A stretch of 64,000 nucleotides of DNA. It comes from Spraguea lophii (lineage: Eukaryota; Microsporidia; Spragueidae). The position numbers were made by a program, and so were the translations under genes. The notes below the pieces were generated by a model. The model ran no database searches and was not told the origin of the DNA. It saw only the letters and a list, made by a program, of their open reading frames with translations. Shown here piece after piece: positions 1 to 10,423 of this stretch (position 1 is the first letter of the stretch; every line of letters begins with the position of its first letter). The DNA is taken from assembly GCA_001887945.1 (NCBI GenBank), contig LDOQ01000301.1, forward strand, positions 1 to 64,000, read 5' to 3'.

Positions 1-292
1 TGAATTCTTTTATTTCAGCAATTGAAGGATAATTTACAAAAAATAATATTTCTTCCTTTTTATGATTTTTATAAATAAATATTTTATCTGATAAATATTT
101 ATTATTATGGTATATAGCATTTAAATTGTTAAGTTCCTCTATATCGAAATCATGTATATGTCTCCCATAAATATTTACCACATCTAACCATAATGTTTCT
201 TTATTTCCATAGTTATGTAATTTGATATAAGATTCTCCCTGTGAAAATAACTTATAAAATATATATGTTAAAAATATTTTTATAGAAAACAT
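1..292 (-). CDS. Hypothetical secreted protein, 3' part cut by window edge
   Basis: An open frame of 97 codons starts at 292 and runs off the left edge. The protein begins MFSIKIFLTYIFYKLFSQGE, a basic and hydrophobic stretch that reads as a signal peptide or signal anchor, followed by a polar region rich in Tyr, Asn and Ile. A GGGTT stands a few bases before the ATG, like the start-proximal GGG/CCC motif seen elsewhere in this window, and supports this start. I recognise no domain. The C-terminus lies outside the window, so neither length nor family can be judged. Confidence 0.6.
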   Translation of the reverse strand, partial: MFSIKIFLTYIFYKLFSQGESYIKLHNYGNKETLWLDVVNIYGRHIHDFDIEELNNLNAIYHNNKYLSDKIFIYKNHKKEEILFFVNYPSIAEIKEF

Positions 293-464
293 TTATAACC
301 CTTGTATCAATTATTATTATAAATATTTTTTTTATAAGGAAATAATAAAATTAAACATTTTATAAATTTTATTAAAGTAATATTTAAAATATATAAGAAA
401 TAAAAACAATAAACAATAATTGAATTTAAAGTTTTTTAGGTATAAATTTTTAATAACACCGATT

Positions 465-1763
465 TTAATTTCTTATAGCTTCTAAAATCATATTTCTATA
501 ATTTCCGGTTGTTTCATAAAGCCGAGGACATTGTTTAAAAATCTCGTATATTTTATACATCGTTTTAAAACATTCTTTTTTTATACTCCTTACTATTTTA
601 CTTTCTTTTTTGATGTTCTTCCTTTCATTTTTGTATAAATTATGTTTCTCTATCTCCAGTAAACTACTTATAGATTGTAAATATTGTATCATTGTGGTAC
701 AATAAGCCAGATCGGAAAAATACGTAACAAAATTCATTGGTTTATCTTCTCCACTATTATTTAATATTTTTAAAAGATCTTCTACCATGCCAGATAAACA
801 TTTTGGTTGTATTTTAAAGATTTTTTCTATTACTTGTCTTATAAGCATTATACTTAGTTGGTAAAATTCTGCTTTTTTGTTAATCAATGTTGATATATTT
901 AAGTAATATTCACTTATATTAATAAAGGAAATATCCATGAAGTTTCTACTCTGAGTATTAATTTCCATTTTCATATCTTGTATTTGGCTGAAAATAGATA
1001 AAATTTCTGCATTCTCTTGAAATAATAATACATTAAATTCATTAACTGTTAAAATATCTTCATTCTCAAAAAAATATCCAGTAAAATTAATTAATATTTT
1101 ATCATTTAATATTCCACAATCAAATTGTATTCCATATTTTTTAATATATTGTAATGTGTTATAATCCGTTAATAACTTTTCTGTTTTTTCATAGATATTT
1201 ATTGGTTCGGATAATACTGGTTCATTAAAATCTAACTGTCTATTTACTTTTTCGTTTTTTGTAGAAAAAAACAAAAGATTATCTAAATTCCCTGAATCGA
1301 CAGGTTCTGTTTTTGGATGTTTTCTTCCATAACTTGTTGATTCATCTTCCACAATACATGTTTTTGAATTATAAATTTTAAAAGGATGGTTAATCTTAAG
1401 TTTCTGTTTTCCGTATAATTTTTCTTTAATTATATTTGTATTAAATTTTTCTTTATTTTCTCTTTTTCTTTTTGCTTTCTCGTTGCTATTTTCTAACTTC
1501 TGTGGATCTGACTTTATAAGCATATTCATTAAAGGCTCGTTTAAATTATGTTCTGACATATTTGGGTTATCTTTCTCTAAAATATCGTGGTAATATTCTG
1601 AATGTATTGCATTATCATCATTTAATATTAAATCAACATCTTTATATAAAGACCCTATGTTTTGTGATGTACAATCATGAGCTATATCATTTTCAAATGA
1701 TTCTTTTTCTTCTGAGCATTTATTCTCTGAACAAAGAATTGTTATTGAATAAATAAAAAACAT
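465..1763 (-). CDS. Hypothetical protein with N-terminal signal-like segment
   Basis: A 432-residue open frame of unknown family. The first 11 residues (MFFIYSITILC) are hydrophobic and could be a short signal peptide. Residues about 12-200 are polar, charged and probably disordered, with a basic patch (KAKRKRENKEK) near residue 97. Residues about 200-432 are more hydrophobic, rich in Ile and Leu, look helical, and may be the folded part. No catalytic motif is visible. The start has no clean CCC motif (ACCGATGT precedes it), so the exact start is less certain than for neighbours. A perfect palindrome TTCCATTAATGGAA lies at 1802-1815, about 40 bases upstream. The short plus-strand frame inside it is a shadow. 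Confidence 0.6.
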   Translation of the reverse strand: MFFIYSITILCSENKCSEEKESFENDIAHDCTSQNIGSLYKDVDLILNDDNAIHSEYYHDILEKDNPNMSEHNLNEPLMNMLIKSDPQKLENSNEKAKRKRENKEKFNTNIIKEKLYGKQKLKINHPFKIYNSKTCIVEDESTSYGRKHPKTEPVDSGNLDNLLFFSTKNEKVNRQLDFNEPVLSEPINIYEKTEKLLTDYNTLQYIKKYGIQFDCGILNDKILINFTGYFFENEDILTVNEFNVLLFQENAEILSIFSQIQDMKMEINTQSRNFMDISFINISEYYLNISTLINKKAEFYQLSIMLIRQVIEKIFKIQPKCLSGMVEDLLKILNNSGEDKPMNFVTYFSDLAYCTTMIQYLQSISSLLEIEKHNLYKNERKNIKKESKIVRSIKKECFKTMYKIYEIFKQCPRLYETTGNYRNMILEAIRN

Positions 1764-2413
1764 ACATCGGTTATTTCAAAGAATTTATATACACAAAAAA
1801 TTTCCATTAATGGAATATATAATTTCAATATTTTAATGTCAAAGTCAAAAGATCGTGAGTTGAAAGTAGAAACTTTGATAAAATCAAATATATTTTTATT
1901 ATTTCTATGAATATATCATTCAATATTTAAAACATCAGAATATTTTTGAGATATGTCATGATTTTAATAATAATTATTTGTAACATTTAAACATAAACTG
2001 ATCTATACTTTATACTTACAGATATTTGAATTTGAATATAAGTATATGAAAACATTTTTATTTTGCTATTTAAAAATATATAAATATGTTTTTTATTATA
2101 AAAAATATATTATTATAAAAGAAATTTACGTAAAAATAAAATTTCTTATAGTAAATATTAATATAATATTAAAAGCATCTGAATATTAGTTATTCCATAT
2201 CTTGTTCTGCTTTATAATAATTCAAAAGTAAAATAATTATAAAATATTTAAAAATAACTTTTGATAAAAATAATAGACTAACATATAAAAATATTTTCTA
2301 AGATTAAAAAAATGATTTTAAAATTTTGTTAAACATCGTTTATTTCTTTTTAAGTTATAAAATAATAACTTTTCTTTCAAGATGAATTGCTCCTTCCCTT
2401 ATATTTTACTTTT
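1764..2413. other. Intergenic spacer
   Basis: About 650 bases of A/T-rich spacer between two minus-strand genes. Apart from the palindrome TTCCATTAATGGAA at 1802-1815 I see no gene, RNA or repeat. A plus-strand frame starting at 2382 mostly overlaps the gene at 2414-3529 and is judged a shadow. Confidence 0.5.
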
Positions 2414-3529
2414 TCATATTGCCATTTTATTCCTACGTTGTGAATCAGCTTTATCAGATATATCTTCATTTTTTAATGTTATTAAAAAAGTAGATCCTTC
2501 ATCTCCAAAAGACTTTAAAATTTTTTTTTTATCCTCTTTATCTTTTAATGTTAAATATCCTCCAGTTACTTTTAAATATTCTCTATCCGTAGATGTATCT
2601 CTTTCAGATTGTTCGTGGTTTTCTTTTGAATTATCTTGTACAATACTGACTTTTGGATGTATAAAGTTATATAAACTTGTAATATAATCAAATACTAATC
2701 CAAGTACTCTTCGAGTAAAATGTGGTTTAACTATAATACTTTGTTTGTTATCGTTATCCGTTCCATTTTTATGTTTTATTTCTTCATTTGTCTTAATTTG
2801 ATTGTCTTTATTAAATTTAGTCATTGGAAAATAATCAAATGCTCTTTCATAAAAAGTAGGTTTATATTCTGACATACTTTGTGTTTGTTCTGTGGATATT
2901 TTATTTGAAGAATCCGTTTTTAGTTTATTATCTATAATGACCTTTTCATTTATATCTGATATTGACTTTGACTTCTCGTTGTTGTTTATGACTATTTTGT
3001 TTTTCTCGCGTGTTTTTTTGGCCGAATTCTTATTTTTGTCTTCAAAATATTCAACTCTTTCTTTGAAAGTTTTTTCTTTATCATTCTTTTCTTCTTCACT
3101 GTTTATCTTATTATCTTGTTTTAAAAAATCCAAGAATTCGCGATGAAGAGTATTTACTTTATTTATCTTCTCATCAAGAATAATTCTTTTATCATCAATA
3201 GAATTACAATCATCATTTGGTTTTTTTACTTCATCGTTTCTTTTTTGTTGTTCTACTTCGTCATCTTGATGTTCAATAATACTATCTTCTTTTAATATAG
3301 AGTTTTTAATTATAAAAGTAGGCAATTTATTTTCTTTTTCTTCTTCGTTTTCAGTTAAATCTAAACTATTTTCCGTCCTCGTTTCTTCTACGTTACTATC
3401 CATATCACATTTATCATTCTCATTATTTTCATCACCTTTAGAAAAACAACAGTATCCTATGTAAGTACAACTTAGAATACAAAATATTGTTACAATTGTT
3501 ATTAAAATATATTTTCTTTTATTATTCAT
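2414..3529 (-). CDS. Hypothetical single-pass membrane or secreted protein, Lys/Glu/Asn-rich
   Basis: A 371-residue frame. Residues about 7-30 (ILITIVTIFCILSCTYIGYCC) form a hydrophobic segment after a basic MNNKRK start, typical of a signal anchor or uncleaved signal peptide. The rest is highly charged (runs of E, K, D, N), low in hydrophobic residues and probably disordered or coiled, apart from a short aromatic stretch near residues 230-290 (YKPTFYERAFDYFPMTKF; FTRRVLGLVFDYITSLYNFIHP). No known domain is seen. No CCC motif stands before the ATG at 3529. Such membrane-anchored low-complexity proteins are common lineage-specific genes in microsporidia. Confidence 0.6.
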   Translation of the reverse strand: MNNKRKYILITIVTIFCILSCTYIGYCCFSKGDENNENDKCDMDSNVEETRTENSLDLTENEEEKENKLPTFIIKNSILKEDSIIEHQDDEVEQQKRNDEVKKPNDDCNSIDDKRIILDEKINKVNTLHREFLDFLKQDNKINSEEEKNDKEKTFKERVEYFEDKNKNSAKKTREKNKIVINNNEKSKSISDINEKVIIDNKLKTDSSNKISTEQTQSMSEYKPTFYERAFDYFPMTKFNKDNQIKTNEEIKHKNGTDNDNKQSIIVKPHFTRRVLGLVFDYITSLYNFIHPKVSIVQDNSKENHEQSERDTSTDREYLKVTGGYLTLKDKEDKKKILKSFGDEGSTFLITLKNEDISDKADSQRRNKMAI

Positions 3530-3797
3530 TATGCTCTAAAATATACAATAGTATTTATAGTTTTATTTTTGGTAGTTTCTTAAAATAGATTATTGGAAAA
3601 TACCGAAATAAGAAATAAAGAAAATATATATTTAAAAAAAGGAATAGTTGAATAAAATAAATAATACCATTATATTTTATTTAGATTTTATTTTATATTT
3701 TATTATATATTTTATTTATATTTTATTATATATATTTTATAAAAAAAATAAAAAAGAATATTTTTTAAATTAAACAAATATAGAAATACTTTTATTT

Positions 3798-5141
3798 TTA
3801 AATAGAAAAATATCCCAAACTTTCTAATCCCATTTCTACAGCGCTTTTTAAACTCAAACAACCACCCGTAAATCCTGAATAATGAACAAATTTTGCATCT
3901 TCGATTTTACTTTCTTTTTGCAATTCTTCATCTCGAAGTCCTCTCCAAGCTTTTTTTAGTAAAACTTTGCTAACAAATTTTTCTTTTTCAACCGAATATA
4001 TTCTATTATCATTTTTCCTGGAATAGATTATAAAAGAAATCTCATCATAAAGCATAAAGGAAATTAAAGTTTTGGGAATATAATCATTAACATAGTTTAT
4101 AACATCTCCATGTGTTCTTTGAAATTCGTCTATTTCTAAATCTTGTTCTTCTCCTTTTTTACACAAAATTAATATATTGTTATAAATTTTCAAAGTGTTC
4201 ATGATTTTAAAAAACTTTCCACACACAAGCAAGTTCTTGTTCAAATAAAAATATAAATCTCTGATAACAACTTTTAAAGCTGAAACGAAATCATCCATAT
4301 TTTTTAATAAATCTTCTATTCCTCTTGTCTCAATGTTTATATGCGACAATCCGTTATCATGAGCATCTACGCCTAAGAAATATTGGCAATAAATATAATC
4401 TACTAATTTTTTATATGAAGTTATATCAATATCAATCTGTTTATCATTCTGATTCTCTGTCATAAAATCATTTTTTAAAGTGTGACAATTTATTAAATGA
4501 TTTCCAGTTTTAGAATATTTTTTACTGTAAACTATTTCGTCCTTAATTTCTAAATCAACTATTGTATAACCACTTAATAAATTTATAAGCTGATTTTCTC
4601 TATCCTGCATCAACTCTCTCAATGGCACAGAATATAATATTTCGATATTTTTGTTACGACTTCTTTTAGGATCATAAATATTCATTCCTTCGTTAAACAT
4701 TTCATTTATGTCTTGTAATTCATAATCTTTATATTCTGTAAAAACCATATTTTTTATATTTTGTACTTTAGGATTTAATTTTCTTATTAAATCATAATGA
4801 TAATGTTTAAATATAAGACCTGCTGATGATAATCTTATATTTTTATTATCTTCTTCATTTCTTGAATTGATTTTTGTATAAAACTTATCAGAAAAACTTT
4901 TTTGGTGATGATCGTATTTTAAAATTTTAGTATCTTTTTTTTCAATTTCTGATTCAAATGTATATTTTCCACCAACATCATAAATAATATTACAAAGATT
5001 TAATAATCTATTATCTCTACTTCTTATCATAAAACTATTGTTGTCTATTAAATACATAATAGCCGATGATAATATTTCATCGTGGTGATATTGTCCATTG
5101 TGAGTTCCTAAAATCATTCGATTTGTTTTTATTTCAGTCAT
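3798..5141 (-). CDS. MYG1: MYG1 family metal-dependent hydrolase/exonuclease
   Basis: A 447-residue protein with the signature of the MYG1 (UPF0160/GAMM1) family, a DHH-like metal-dependent phosphoesterase group; family members act as 3'-5' RNA exonucleases at mitochondria and the nucleolus. Visible motifs in order are THNGQYHHDE (residues 13-22, the usual THNGxFHxDE), YDVGG (54-58), KYDHHQKSF (75-83), LSSAGLIFKHY, DAHDNG in the middle and HYSGFTGGCLSLKSAVEMGLE near the C-terminus (usual HxSGFxGG). Length is slightly above other family members. The start is well marked by CACCCATATG. Identification is secure from motif order; the substrate in an organism with only mitosomes is unknown. Confidence 0.9.
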   Translation of the reverse strand: MTEIKTNRMILGTHNGQYHHDEILSSAIMYLIDNNSFMIRSRDNRLLNLCNIIYDVGGKYTFESEIEKKDTKILKYDHHQKSFSDKFYTKINSRNEEDNKNIRLSSAGLIFKHYHYDLIRKLNPKVQNIKNMVFTEYKDYELQDINEMFNEGMNIYDPKRSRNKNIEILYSVPLRELMQDRENQLINLLSGYTIVDLEIKDEIVYSKKYSKTGNHLINCHTLKNDFMTENQNDKQIDIDITSYKKLVDYIYCQYFLGVDAHDNGLSHINIETRGIEDLLKNMDDFVSALKVVIRDLYFYLNKNLLVCGKFFKIMNTLKIYNNILILCKKGEEQDLEIDEFQRTHGDVINYVNDYIPKTLISFMLYDEISFIIYSRKNDNRIYSVEKEKFVSKVLLKKAWRGLRDEELQKESKIEDAKFVHYSGFTGGCLSLKSAVEMGLESLGYFSI

Positions 5142-5983
5142 ATGGGTGAAGTATAATTTTAAAATTTAAATGTCGAATTTCTGTGCGAAATTTACCAAAA
5201 ATAGATATATGTTGTAATAAAAAGGATTTTGATATATTATTGTATCTCATAAGTACATCGTTAATACATATTTCTTTCAACATTATTTTAAGTTAGGTAT
5301 ATTCCAATTATGTCAAAAACAGGGTCCACAAAAAAAAATATTTTTATCCCAGGTGTTTATAACAGAAAGATATAACTGAATAAAAGATTTTTTATAATCA
5401 AATTTTAGATAAGATAATTGAATAATTATATAGTTATTTAAATTGTGATGAATACAAAGAGATGCATTTTGATAAGAAGAATGTTTTGGTGAACTTAAAA
5501 AATTCAATCAGTTTATTAAATTTATGGTTGTTAAAACAAATAACACGAATTATTTCGGAATTTTGGTTAATTTTTTTATAATATGTCATTGATTTCAATA
5601 ATCTTTGATACTTTTTTGTAGGCCTCGTTTTTAACATATTAAGTATCTTTCAACTAATTAAATCAAATAATAACTTAAAACATTTAGAACCTTCAACATT
5701 CTAACTATATTAAAACAGTTATAATTTAACCAAATATTAAAAGTATGTTCATAAATGAAGCATTTTATTTTAAAGTTTATAAATTCAATGAAATATGTAT
5801 TGTTTTCCATTTCCAGGAAAAAAATCTTTCACTCGTCTATTATTAGATTCGTTTACAAATAATCATAAGGAAAAATTATTAAATTTATTGGTAAAAAATG
5901 GGACAAACATTTTAAAACCAACAACAAAGGAATAAAAATGGAACAATCAATAAAATTAAAATATTGTCAATACATCATATATT
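5142..5983. other. Intergenic spacer with a possible transposase fragment
   Basis: About 840 bases. Besides the possible MULE-like remnant at 5313-5640 (listed separately) it holds a 47-codon plus-strand frame at 5795-5935 with near-normal composition but no start motif and no recognisable family. I see no RNA gene. Confidence 0.4.
5313..5640 (-). pseudogene. Possible MULE-like transposase remnant
   Basis: The minus strand here reads as two short overlapping frames. One contains LKTRPTKKYQRLLKSM, then NSEIIRVICFNNHKFNKLIEFF and LSKCISLYSSQF. This spacing resembles the middle of MULE-type transposases (K..K.Y..L, then ..PEI...DFE.A.., then GC.FH..Q), but the key acidic and His positions are not preserved and stops follow at once. 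The frame is broken and far too short for a functional protein. The family guess rests on spacing alone; an unrelated chance frame is possible. Confidence 0.25.
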
Positions 5984-6730
5984 TTATTTATTGCTACTTC
6001 TCCTAAATCTTTTTAAAATTTTCTTAGCATTATCTAAAGCTTCTTTATTTTTCTTTGTATCGTTGTCCTGTTTTAATTTCTTCTTTTCTTCTGATTTTAT
6101 CGTATTCTCAATTTTAGGTATTTCTTCTTTCGTAGGTTTATTCTCTTCTGTTTTTTTTGTTTCAACTGAAATTTCTGTATCTTTTTTTATGTTTACCTTT
6201 ACATTGACTTTTTTTGGACTTACTGGTGAAATATCTTGTTCGGAGATGGTTGAATCTGTTTCTTCACTATCTTCACTTTTTGTTACTTTATCATACTTTT
6301 CAACCGATCCATCGCTTTCTTTTATTTTACTTTTTATTTTATTTTCAATATTTGCATGTTTAAATGCGGCCTCTGCTATCTGACATTTCTTTTTTAGTCG
6401 AAATAAGTAATCTGTTAATAATTTTTGACATTTAGTTGAATTCGCATTGAAATATATGTTCTTTACTTCTTTTTCAACATTATTTTCTTCGAATATAGCA
6501 TCTATGAAATATCTACGTTTTATTTTTTTTATGTTTGTTATCATAATCATTGAATTCAGATCATCTTCGCCTAATTCCTTAATAAATTCTCTATATGTTT
6601 GCTGTAAGGTATTATTATCATAGTTTTTGAACATTTTCTTTGCTCTGATTCTATTGTAGTCTGTTCCCTTTTTCATAAGCTGATTTAAGAAAACTAGTTG
6701 TTCTTCTGTTGAAAGTTTTTTCTCGGGCAT
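5984..6730 (-). CDS. Hypothetical basic protein, possible SANT-like N-terminus
   Basis: A 248-residue protein starting MPEKKLSTEEQLVFLNQLMK. Residues about 5-55 (helical, TEEQLVFLNQLMKKGTDYNR and following) could form a SANT/Myb-like three-helix unit, but the match is only by pattern. Residues 55-125 look helical and basic. Residues 125-248 are a low-complexity tail of K, E, S and T ending in a basic KKILKRFRRSSNK. GGGTC three bases before the ATG is the GGG version of the local start motif. It lies 55 bases downstream of RPS5 on the same strand. No family assigned; a nuclear role is conceivable from the basic tail but not shown. Confidence 0.7.
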   Translation of the reverse strand: MPEKKLSTEEQLVFLNQLMKKGTDYNRIRAKKMFKNYDNNTLQQTYREFIKELGEDDLNSMIMITNIKKIKRRYFIDAIFEENNVEKEVKNIYFNANSTKCQKLLTDYLFRLKKKCQIAEAAFKHANIENKIKSKIKESDGSVEKYDKVTKSEDSEETDSTISEQDISPVSPKKVNVKVNIKKDTEISVETKKTEENKPTKEEIPKIENTIKSEEKKKLKQDNDTKKNKEALDNAKKILKRFRRSSNK

Positions 6731-6784
6731 GACCCTTGTAAAAAAAATAAAAAAATAACAAAAAATTTTCCTTAGAATTTTTAA

Positions 6785-7372
6785 TTATCTGTTAGATTTT
6801 GCAATTCTCTCGATCTCTTCCTTCTTCTTGACTGCAAAACTACTTTGAGTGTTTTTTGCTGCATTTATCAATTCTTCTGCAATTATTTCCGGAAGCATTT
6901 TAATGTCCTTAAAAGTTGAATTTCTTACTCCTTTAGCTAACAAAAATATAGCAATATTAATTCTTCTAAGAGGAGAAACATCTACAGATGATCTCTTCAT
7001 AACACCACCTTTTCCTATTCTTGCAGAATCTTCTCTTGGTCCAGAATTACAGATTGCATCTACTAAAATTTGTATAGGGTTTTGTCCTGTTACACCTTCA
7101 ATGATAAAGAATGCATCCTTAACAATTCTCATAGCTAATGTCTTTTTTCCGTTATTTCTACCTTTTCTCATCATTGCATTGACAAATCTCTCTACCACTG
7201 GAATTTTAGTTCTTCCAAATTTTTTTGTATTAAGTCTGCTTGAAGTATGTGGAAGAATAACTTTAGATGCAACATTGATGTATTTTTCTAATGTTATATC
7301 CTTAACTTCTAAGTCTGTATATGGATATCTACCGAATAACTTAATATCTCCACTTGTTTCAGTATAACGCAT
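6785..7372 (-). CDS. RPS5: 40S ribosomal protein S5 (uS7)
   Basis: A 195-residue protein of the uS7 family, which binds the head of the small ribosomal subunit near the E site. Characteristic segments are KLFGRYPY, KFGRTKIPVVERFVNAMMRKGRNNGKK, the GQNPIQILVDAICNSGPREDSARIGKGG core, VDVSPLRRINIAIFLLAKG and the C-terminal EELINAAK...EEIERIAKSNR, which is the normal eukaryotic ending. Length is normal for eukaryotic uS7. The start is fixed by AACCCTAATG, with the CCC motif ending two bases before the ATG. No intron is seen. Confidence 0.97.
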   Translation of the reverse strand: MRYTETSGDIKLFGRYPYTDLEVKDITLEKYINVASKVILPHTSSRLNTKKFGRTKIPVVERFVNAMMRKGRNNGKKTLAMRIVKDAFFIIEGVTGQNPIQILVDAICNSGPREDSARIGKGGVMKRSSVDVSPLRRINIAIFLLAKGVRNSTFKDIKMLPEIIAEELINAAKNTQSSFAVKKKEEIERIAKSNR

Positions 7373-8584
7373 TAGGGTTGAATTTTTTAAAAAAATAAAA
7401 AAATTTTTTATTCAATAAAAAAAACCATTATAATTTTTTAAATAAAAAAGTTGGTAAAGAATTATTGAAAAAATCTTTAAGAGATAGGAAGTATTTCATT
7501 TGTTATAATAATAGTATTAAAATAAATAAATTGTAATAGAAGAAATATTTTAAAACTTTTTATATTTTATAAAATAATAAATATTTACATGGTATTTTTA
7601 TTCGAAAATACAAAAGAATATTTTAAGAACATGCATTTAATCAATTCAAAAATTATACATAAATATTTTCGATCATGAGATAGAATTTGTTATTTATTCA
7701 AATAAAAAAGTTGTATTAATATTTTAGATACAAACGTTCATAATAATAGAAGATATATATTTTATGATAAATTCTGGAAATTTCCATTGTGGATCACATG
7801 GGATTATTAAAAAGATATATTATTTTAACTTATAAAACTCTGACTAACTAACTCCAATAAACATCATAATTATCATCATCTCATGTTAAAACATATAACT
7901 TATGATTTTTAATAATAACATTATAATTACGGCTAAAACACTATATTGGTTTGGGTCAATCATAGTCATATACGTTAATATTCTAGTAATAGGTAGCTAC
8001 AAAAATTTTTTCTCCTCTGTTGAAAAATAAAAAATATATATTATAATATTCAAATACACATATTATTAAAAAAAATAATGGAGTGTGAAACCTAAAAAAA
8101 CTAAATAGTAAATAAATATAGATTCAAGTTGGATGAAGTATATAAAATAAGGTGGAAATAGATTAATGAAATTACATAAAATATTTAATTCATTATTAAA
8201 CATATTTTGATATAGGTATAATCGTTATTAAATTTTATGTATATGAATAAATATTTTTTTTATTTTTTATTAAGATGAAGAAAACATTTCACAAATTTAT
8301 TATTAAAATCTTGTATCATAATCCAATATATAAAACAAAAACAATATTAGGAAATATATTTCAATTATATTATTATTTATTAAATTGATATTGTGTTATT
8401 TTTCAAATAATAAACACCTAAAATTTCTTTATAATAAATCGAAAGAAAGTTTGAAGATCTTTTTGTTCGCTGAAAATTAATCTAAGAAATGATTTATTGT
8501 AAGGATAAATAAAAGGATATATAGGGTTTTCCATTTATTTTAATAAAAAATACCATTCAATAAAATTTAATTAACCAATGATAT
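7373..8584. other. Intergenic spacer
   Basis: About 1.2 kb of very A/T-rich sequence upstream of RPS5. I see no open frame with protein-like composition, no tRNA-like box and no clear repeat. The segment near 8130-8200 is faintly similar to the reverse complement of the dispersed repeat found elsewhere (AAGGT..., AGATTAATG), too weakly to call. Confidence 0.4.
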
Positions 8585-9420
8585 TATCTGTTTACACATA
8601 TCAATTATCTTCAAAAACTTTTTATAATAATTATTTAAGTTTTCTTCTGTGATTTTATAAAGTATCATTGTAATATAAGTGCTCCGCCTAATTTCATTAT
8701 TTGGTTCTTGATGTGTAACATAATTCTTCCATCTATTAAAATAACTCTCGATAATACTTAATTGTTGGGAATAAATAATATCAAACTTTTATATTTTGCT
8801 CTCTAAATACCAATTTTAATTTGAAATAATGGTGCATTCGAGTGTTATACATAATTGATACGGACTGTATTATTTCAGTTTCCCACGTTTTATTATAGGT
8901 CTTAACATCAATATCATTACCAGGTTATGATTAACGTCGAAATATATCTTTTAATATTTATTCACCAAAACTATTACAGATATATTTTTTATTTTTATAT
9001 TACTTATTGTAATGTTAACATACATGCTTCTAAAAGCTATACATTCTTTATTCATAATTGTGACATTAAATCCCATCTCGTCTATAAAATAAAGTTTTTA
9101 TCATTGATTTCTAATATTTTATTAAAATAATTTCTTGCAAATTCTTTTTTTATAATACATTTTTATTATTTGTCTTTTCTAATATTGTACAAATTATTTT
9201 CAGAATAAAGACGAATGCTGCCAGAATACGATTTACCACCGACTTTCCAACACTAATATTGCGAATGACATTCATACATCTAACAAGTTCATTTAAAATG
9301 GTGTTACAGATTCCCTTGTTTTTAACATTAAACTTTCTTTTTGAACTTTGTTTATAATAAACTTACATACGAACCACATTCCTTCTAGTTCATCCTTCGT
9401 TTTTATACATTCTTAAATTA
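8585..9420 (-). pseudogene. Decayed Tc1/mariner (IS630-like) transposase
   Basis: Reading the minus strand and jumping frames across several lesions recovers the expected order of a Tc1/mariner DDE transposase. A helix-turn-helix-like segment NISVGKSVVNRIL lies at about 9211-9256. The first catalytic block FIDEMGFNVTIMNKE follows, with its Asp codon at 9080-9082, then KNISVIVLVNK. Next is a degraded second block IMYNTRMHH, where families have an Asp-Asn pair, and then ESYFNRWKNYVTHQEPNNE and ITEENLNNYYKK near 8590-8720, the usual C-terminal part after the NPIE motif. Stop codons and frameshifts separate these blocks, so no intact protein can be made. Ends and terminal inverted repeats were not found. 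No long frame on either strand competes. Confidence 0.7.
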
Positions 9421-10423
9421 TTATATATTGTAAAAACTTTTATGTTTAACCCCTTTTCAATAACTTTTACGGAATATCCTTGGTTTTTCATATAAATAAT
9501 ACTTTTCCATTAACTTTTACGGAATATCTTTATTTTCCCCAATATTGAGAGTTGTTTGAAATAATGATATATAATGTGAATATTCATGATATAATAAAAT
9601 TTTGTATTTATGTACTTTAATTTACAATGTATATCCTTTTCTAAATTACTTAGAATTGAAATTTTATTAAAAAATATTTTTTTATTATAAAAAATAGAAA
9701 ATTGTCTAAAAATAAACTGAAAATATTATCGAGAACTAAATATTTATTATTGCCCACGATGTTGTATATAGATTTTAATTTACTATAATTTATTAATTAT
9801 GACATAAATATTCCAAAATTTCATATTCTTTAGATTTTAATAATATTTGAATTTATATAAAATTACACGTGGTGTCTATTAATTTAATTTCTAATAATTG
9901 AGATTAGTCAATTTATTTAAGTTAATTGTTAATTTACCATCTTTTATATTCAATTTATTGTTTAATTTTCTTTTATTCTTATTGGTTAAAATCCATTATT
10001 AAGAATTATTTGTTATTATGATAACCAATCATTTATAATAACTAAACAATAACTTTTTTCTCATTTCGTTAAAAGAATAAAAAATATTTTTATTGACATT
10101 TATTTTAAAGTATTTATTTATTAAATCTTGTCATAAATCACTTTTTAATTTCTTGAAATAAAAATTATTTATTATTTTTATTATTTATTGATTATTCCAT
10201 TATAAAAAATATATATGATTTTGTCATTTAATATTAAATTTGATGAAAACTTTTTATAACAAAAATTTTTCATATGAAAGTTTTTTAAATAATAAAAATT
10301 TTATAGTAATGACAGTATACGAGAAATCATATAAAAATTATGAAACACATTTAAAAATAATTTTTTTCTTTTTTAAAAAAATCATTATTTTTTTGATATT
10401 TGCTTTTTATACAATATCCCTTT
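9421..10423. other. Spacer between transposase relic and cyclase-like gene
   Basis: About 1 kb, A/T-rich. It holds an imperfect direct repeat taacttttacggaatatc at 9461 and 9511 (50-base offset), right beside the transposase relic, and two CCAAT-type motifs (ATTGGTTA at 9981-9988, AACCAATCAT at 10023-10032) 390-440 bases before the next start. The small frame at 10240-10500 overlaps the next gene in another frame and is judged spurious. Confidence 0.4.

Noticed and set aside
5795..5935. 47-codon plus-strand frame
   Set aside because: Short, without start motif, beside a probable transposon fragment; no family recognised.
6849..7367. Plus-strand frame of 172 codons opposite RPS5
   Set aside because: Exact antisense of a conserved ribosomal protein gene.
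8927..9130. Plus-strand frame of 67 codons
   Set aside because: It is the opposite strand of the Tc1 relic's first catalytic block, which explains its length.
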